Assembly: GCA_017410455.1 (NCBI GenBank)
Contig: JAFQQT010000066.1
Coordinates: 1-39,072, forward strand
Origin: Clostridia bacterium
GTDB lineage: Bacteria > Bacillota > Clostridia > Christensenellales > Aristaeellaceae
Direction: 5' to 3'
DNA length: 39,072 nt
A model generated the notes under the pieces. It was given only the letters and a program-made list of their open reading frames with translations, ran no database searches and was not told the origin of the DNA. A program made the translations under genes and the position numbers. Shown piece after piece: positions 37,135-39,072 of this stretch. The number at the start of each line of letters is the position of its first letter. The stretch's first letter is position 1.

Positions 37135-39072
37135 TTAGTTGCGGCCGTCGCGGCGGGGGGGACGGTTGCCGCGGAAGCCCTCGGAGCGGCGGGGCTCCTC
37201 GGAGCGGGCGGTGTACTCGATGTCGTTGCGGATCAGGTTCACGCGGCCCTGGGCGTCGATCTCGTGCACGCGCACCTCGATCTCGTCACCGATGTTGACC
37301 ACGTCCTCCACCTTCTCCACGCGGTGGTTGGCCAGCTTGGAGATGTGGATCATGCCGTCCTTGCCGGGCAGGAGCTCGACGAAGGCGCCGAAGTTCATGA
37401 TGCGCACAACCTTGCCGGTGTACACCTCGCCGACCTCGATGTCCTTGGCGATGCCCATGATGATGGACTTGGCCTTGGCGGCAGCATCGGCGTCGGGGGT
37501 GGAAATGAACACGCGGCCGTCGTCCTCGATGTCGATCTTCACGCCGGTCTCGGCAATGATCTTGTTGATCATCTTGCCGCCGGGTCCGATGACCTCGCGG
37601 ATCTTCTCGGGGTTGATGGTGAACTGGCTGATCTTGGGAGCCCACTGGTTGACCTCCGCACGGGGGGCCTCCAGGCACTCCAGCATCTTGCCCAGGATGA
37701 ACAGGCGGCCCTGCAGCGCCTGGTGCAGCGCGGTGCGCAGGATGTCGCGGTCGATGCCGGCGATCTTGATGTCCATCTGGATGGCGGTGATGCCGTTCAT
37801 GGAGCCGGCGACCTTGAAGTCCATGTCGCCCAGGAAGTCTTCCAGGCCCTGGATGTCGGTCAGCACAACGACCTTGTCGGACTCGGTGTCCTTGATCAGG
37901 CCCATGGCCACACCGGCAACGGGAGCGGTGATCGGCACACCGGCGTCCATCAGGGACAGGGTGGAGCCGCACACGGAGGCCATGGAGGAGGAGCCGTTGG
38001 AGGACAGGATCTCGCTCACCAGGCGCAGCGCGTAGGGGAACTCGGACTCAGCGGGGATCACGGGCAGCAGCGCGCGCTCCGCCAGAGCGCCGTGGCCGAT
38101 CTCGCGGCGGCCGGGGCTCTTCATGCGGCCCGCCTCGCCGGTGGCGTAGGGGGGCATGTTGTAGTGGTGGATGTAGCGCTTGAAGTCCTCGTTGGACAGG
38201 CCATCCAGGATCTGGCCCTCGGACACGGAGCCCAGGGTGGTCACGGTCAGGGCCTGGGTCTGGCCGCGGGTGAACACGGCAGAGCCATGGGTGCGGGGCA
38301 GCACGCCGACCTCGCACCAGATGGGGCGGATGTCGGTGACGCCGCGGCCGTCGGGACGGATGCCGTTATCGAGGATCTTACGGCGCATGATCTCCTTGTT
38401 CAGGTAGTACAGGGCGTCCGCGATCTCGCTCTCGCGGCCCTCGAACTGAGCGCCCAGAGCCTCCAGGGTCTCGGCCTTGACCTGCGCCTCGCGGGCCTGA
38501 CGCTCCTCGCGCACGGTGGTGTCGAACACCCACTGGCACTTCTCGTAGGCAAAGGCGCGCACGGCGGCCTTGATGTCGTCGCCGGTGGTGACCAGGTTGA
38601 CCTGAGCCTTCTCCTTGCCGATCTCGGCAATGATGGTATCCTGGAAGGCGATCAGCTTCTTGATCCACTCGTGGCCGAACATGATGGCCTCGAGCATGAC
38701 CTCCTCGGACACCTCGTGGGCGCCGGCCTCAACCATCAGCACCGCGTCGCGGGTACCGGCGACGGTCAGGTGCATCTGGGACTTCTGCATCTGCTCATCG
38801 GTGGGGCAGCAGACGAACTCGCCGTCGATCAGGCCGACCACGACGGAGCCGGTGGGGCCATTCCACGGAATGTCGGACACCGCCAGGGCGATGGAAGAGC
38901 CGATCATGGCGGGGATCTCCGGGGGGATGTTCTTGTCAACGCTCAGGATGGTGGCAACCACCTGCACGTCGTTGCGCATGCCCTTGGGGAACAGGGGGCG
39001 CAGGGGGCGGTCGATCAGGCGGCAGGTCAGGGTCGCCTTCTCGGTGGGACGGCCCTCGCGCTTGATGAAGCC
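37135..39072 (-). CDS. pnp: Polyribonucleotide nucleotidyltransferase, C-terminal 646 codons
   Basis: 3'-to-5' phosphorolytic exoribonuclease of the degradosome and competence/cold pathways. The gene's 5' end is outside the window; the frame is open to the edge (GFIKREGRP...[10 protein letters not shown] before the internal ATG at 38979). First core end, helical linker (about [15 protein letters not shown]), second RNase PH core with [15 protein letters not shown] and DIKIAGI, then KH ([18 protein letters not shown]) and S1 ([20 protein letters not shown]) domains, ending in a basic tail ([14 protein letters not shown]). All as expected; nothing odd except its repeat-rich downstream gap. Confidence 0.96.
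   Translation of the reverse strand, partial: GFIKREGRPTEKATLTCRLIDRPLRPLFPKGMRNDVQVVATILSVDKNIPPEIPAMIGSSIALAVSDIPWNGPTGSVVVGLIDGEFVCCPTDEQMQKSQMHLTVAGTRDAVLMVEAGAHEVSEEVMLEAIMFGHEWIKKLIAFQDTIIAEIGKEKAQVNLVTTGDDIKAAVRAFAYEKCQWVFDTTVREERQAREAQVKAETLEALGAQFEGRESEIADALYYLNKEIMRRKILDNGIRPDGRGVTDIRPIWCEVGVLPRTHGSAVFTRGQTQALTVTTLGSVSEGQILDGLSNEDFKRYIHHYNMPPYATGEAGRMKSPGRREIGHGALAERALLPVIPAESEFPYALRLVSEILSSNGSSSMASVCGSTLSLMDAGVPITAPVAGVAMGLIKDTESDKVVVLTDIQGLEDFLGDMDFKVAGSMNGITAIQMDIKIAGIDRDILRTALHQALQGRLFILGKMLECLEAPRAEVNQWAPKISQFTINPEKIREVIGPGGKMINKIIAETGVKIDIEDDGRVFISTPDADAAAKAKSIIMGIAKDIEVGEVYTGKVVRIMNFGAFVELLPGKDGMIHISKLANHRVEKVEDVVNIGDEIEVRVHEIDAQGRVNLIRNDIEYTARSEEPRRSEGFRGNRPPRRDGRN

Overview
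The window looks like a high-GC, low-gene-gap chromosome segment of an anaerobic Bacillota, most likely a Clostridia-class gut or rumen bacterium. The reasons are the gene set (tandem DUF1292 genes next to ruvX, a DUF3048 protein, PdaC-like deacetylases, an Lsa-type ABC-F protein, a CD3324-type HTH, an NrdG-type radical-SAM activase), Gram-positive style AGGAGG ribosome sites and sigma-A promoters. Order and genus cannot be fixed from sequence reading alone. No prophage, transposase, plasmid or CRISPR functions are visible.

Layout. 1-480 is the 3' end of gpmI, followed by two tandem 104-bp palindromic units and a terminator. 863-5989 (+) holds an XRE/TPR regulator, a P-loop kinase-like gene coupled to a polysaccharide flippase, a TPR lipoprotein and an acetyl-esterase-like hydrolase. 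6047-7426 (+) is an ECF sigma/anti-sigma pair with a matching ECF-type promoter. 7481-12104 (-) is a five-gene unit led by an Lsa-type ABC-F ATPase with a long leader, then two P-loop kinases, an HTH-ParB-like fusion and a C39-like peptidase. 12176-14191 (-) is a large exported protein of unknown role. 14450-19252 (+) is dnaE-gtrA-HAD. 19255-21480 holds two small + strand genes (one with a CFI-box) and two - strand exported proteins. 21575-26560 (+) is an M16 peptidase followed by a cell-wall operon FHA-like / FtsW-RodA / class B PBP. 26647-28313 (-) is a membrane protein and an unusual HAD fusion. 28431-29374 (-) is an eight-tRNA operon. 29509-36461 (-) holds nrdG, DUF3048 protein, two PdaC-like deacetylases, two DUF1292 proteins, ruvX and a second M16 peptidase. 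36486-37134 is a repeat-rich gap, and 37135 to the end is the 3' part of pnp.

The most unusual signal is a family of modular palindromic elements, each with three small hairpins in fixed order joined by conserved linkers (core GCTGGCTACGCTCGG and TGTCGCTA). Six copies are seen: two in tandem after gpmI, two in spacers of the tRNA operon, and two inside essential-type or resistance-type coding sequences (dnaE and the ABC-F gene), where they are in frame and add about 37 and 27 residues. The central hairpin changes between copies by paired substitutions, so the fold rather than the sequence is kept. All six copies have the same orientation on the + strand. No REP-type transposase is in the window, so the mobilising activity, if any, lies elsewhere. 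Other palindromic repeat families sit in the ABC-F leader and between the M16 peptidase and pnp.
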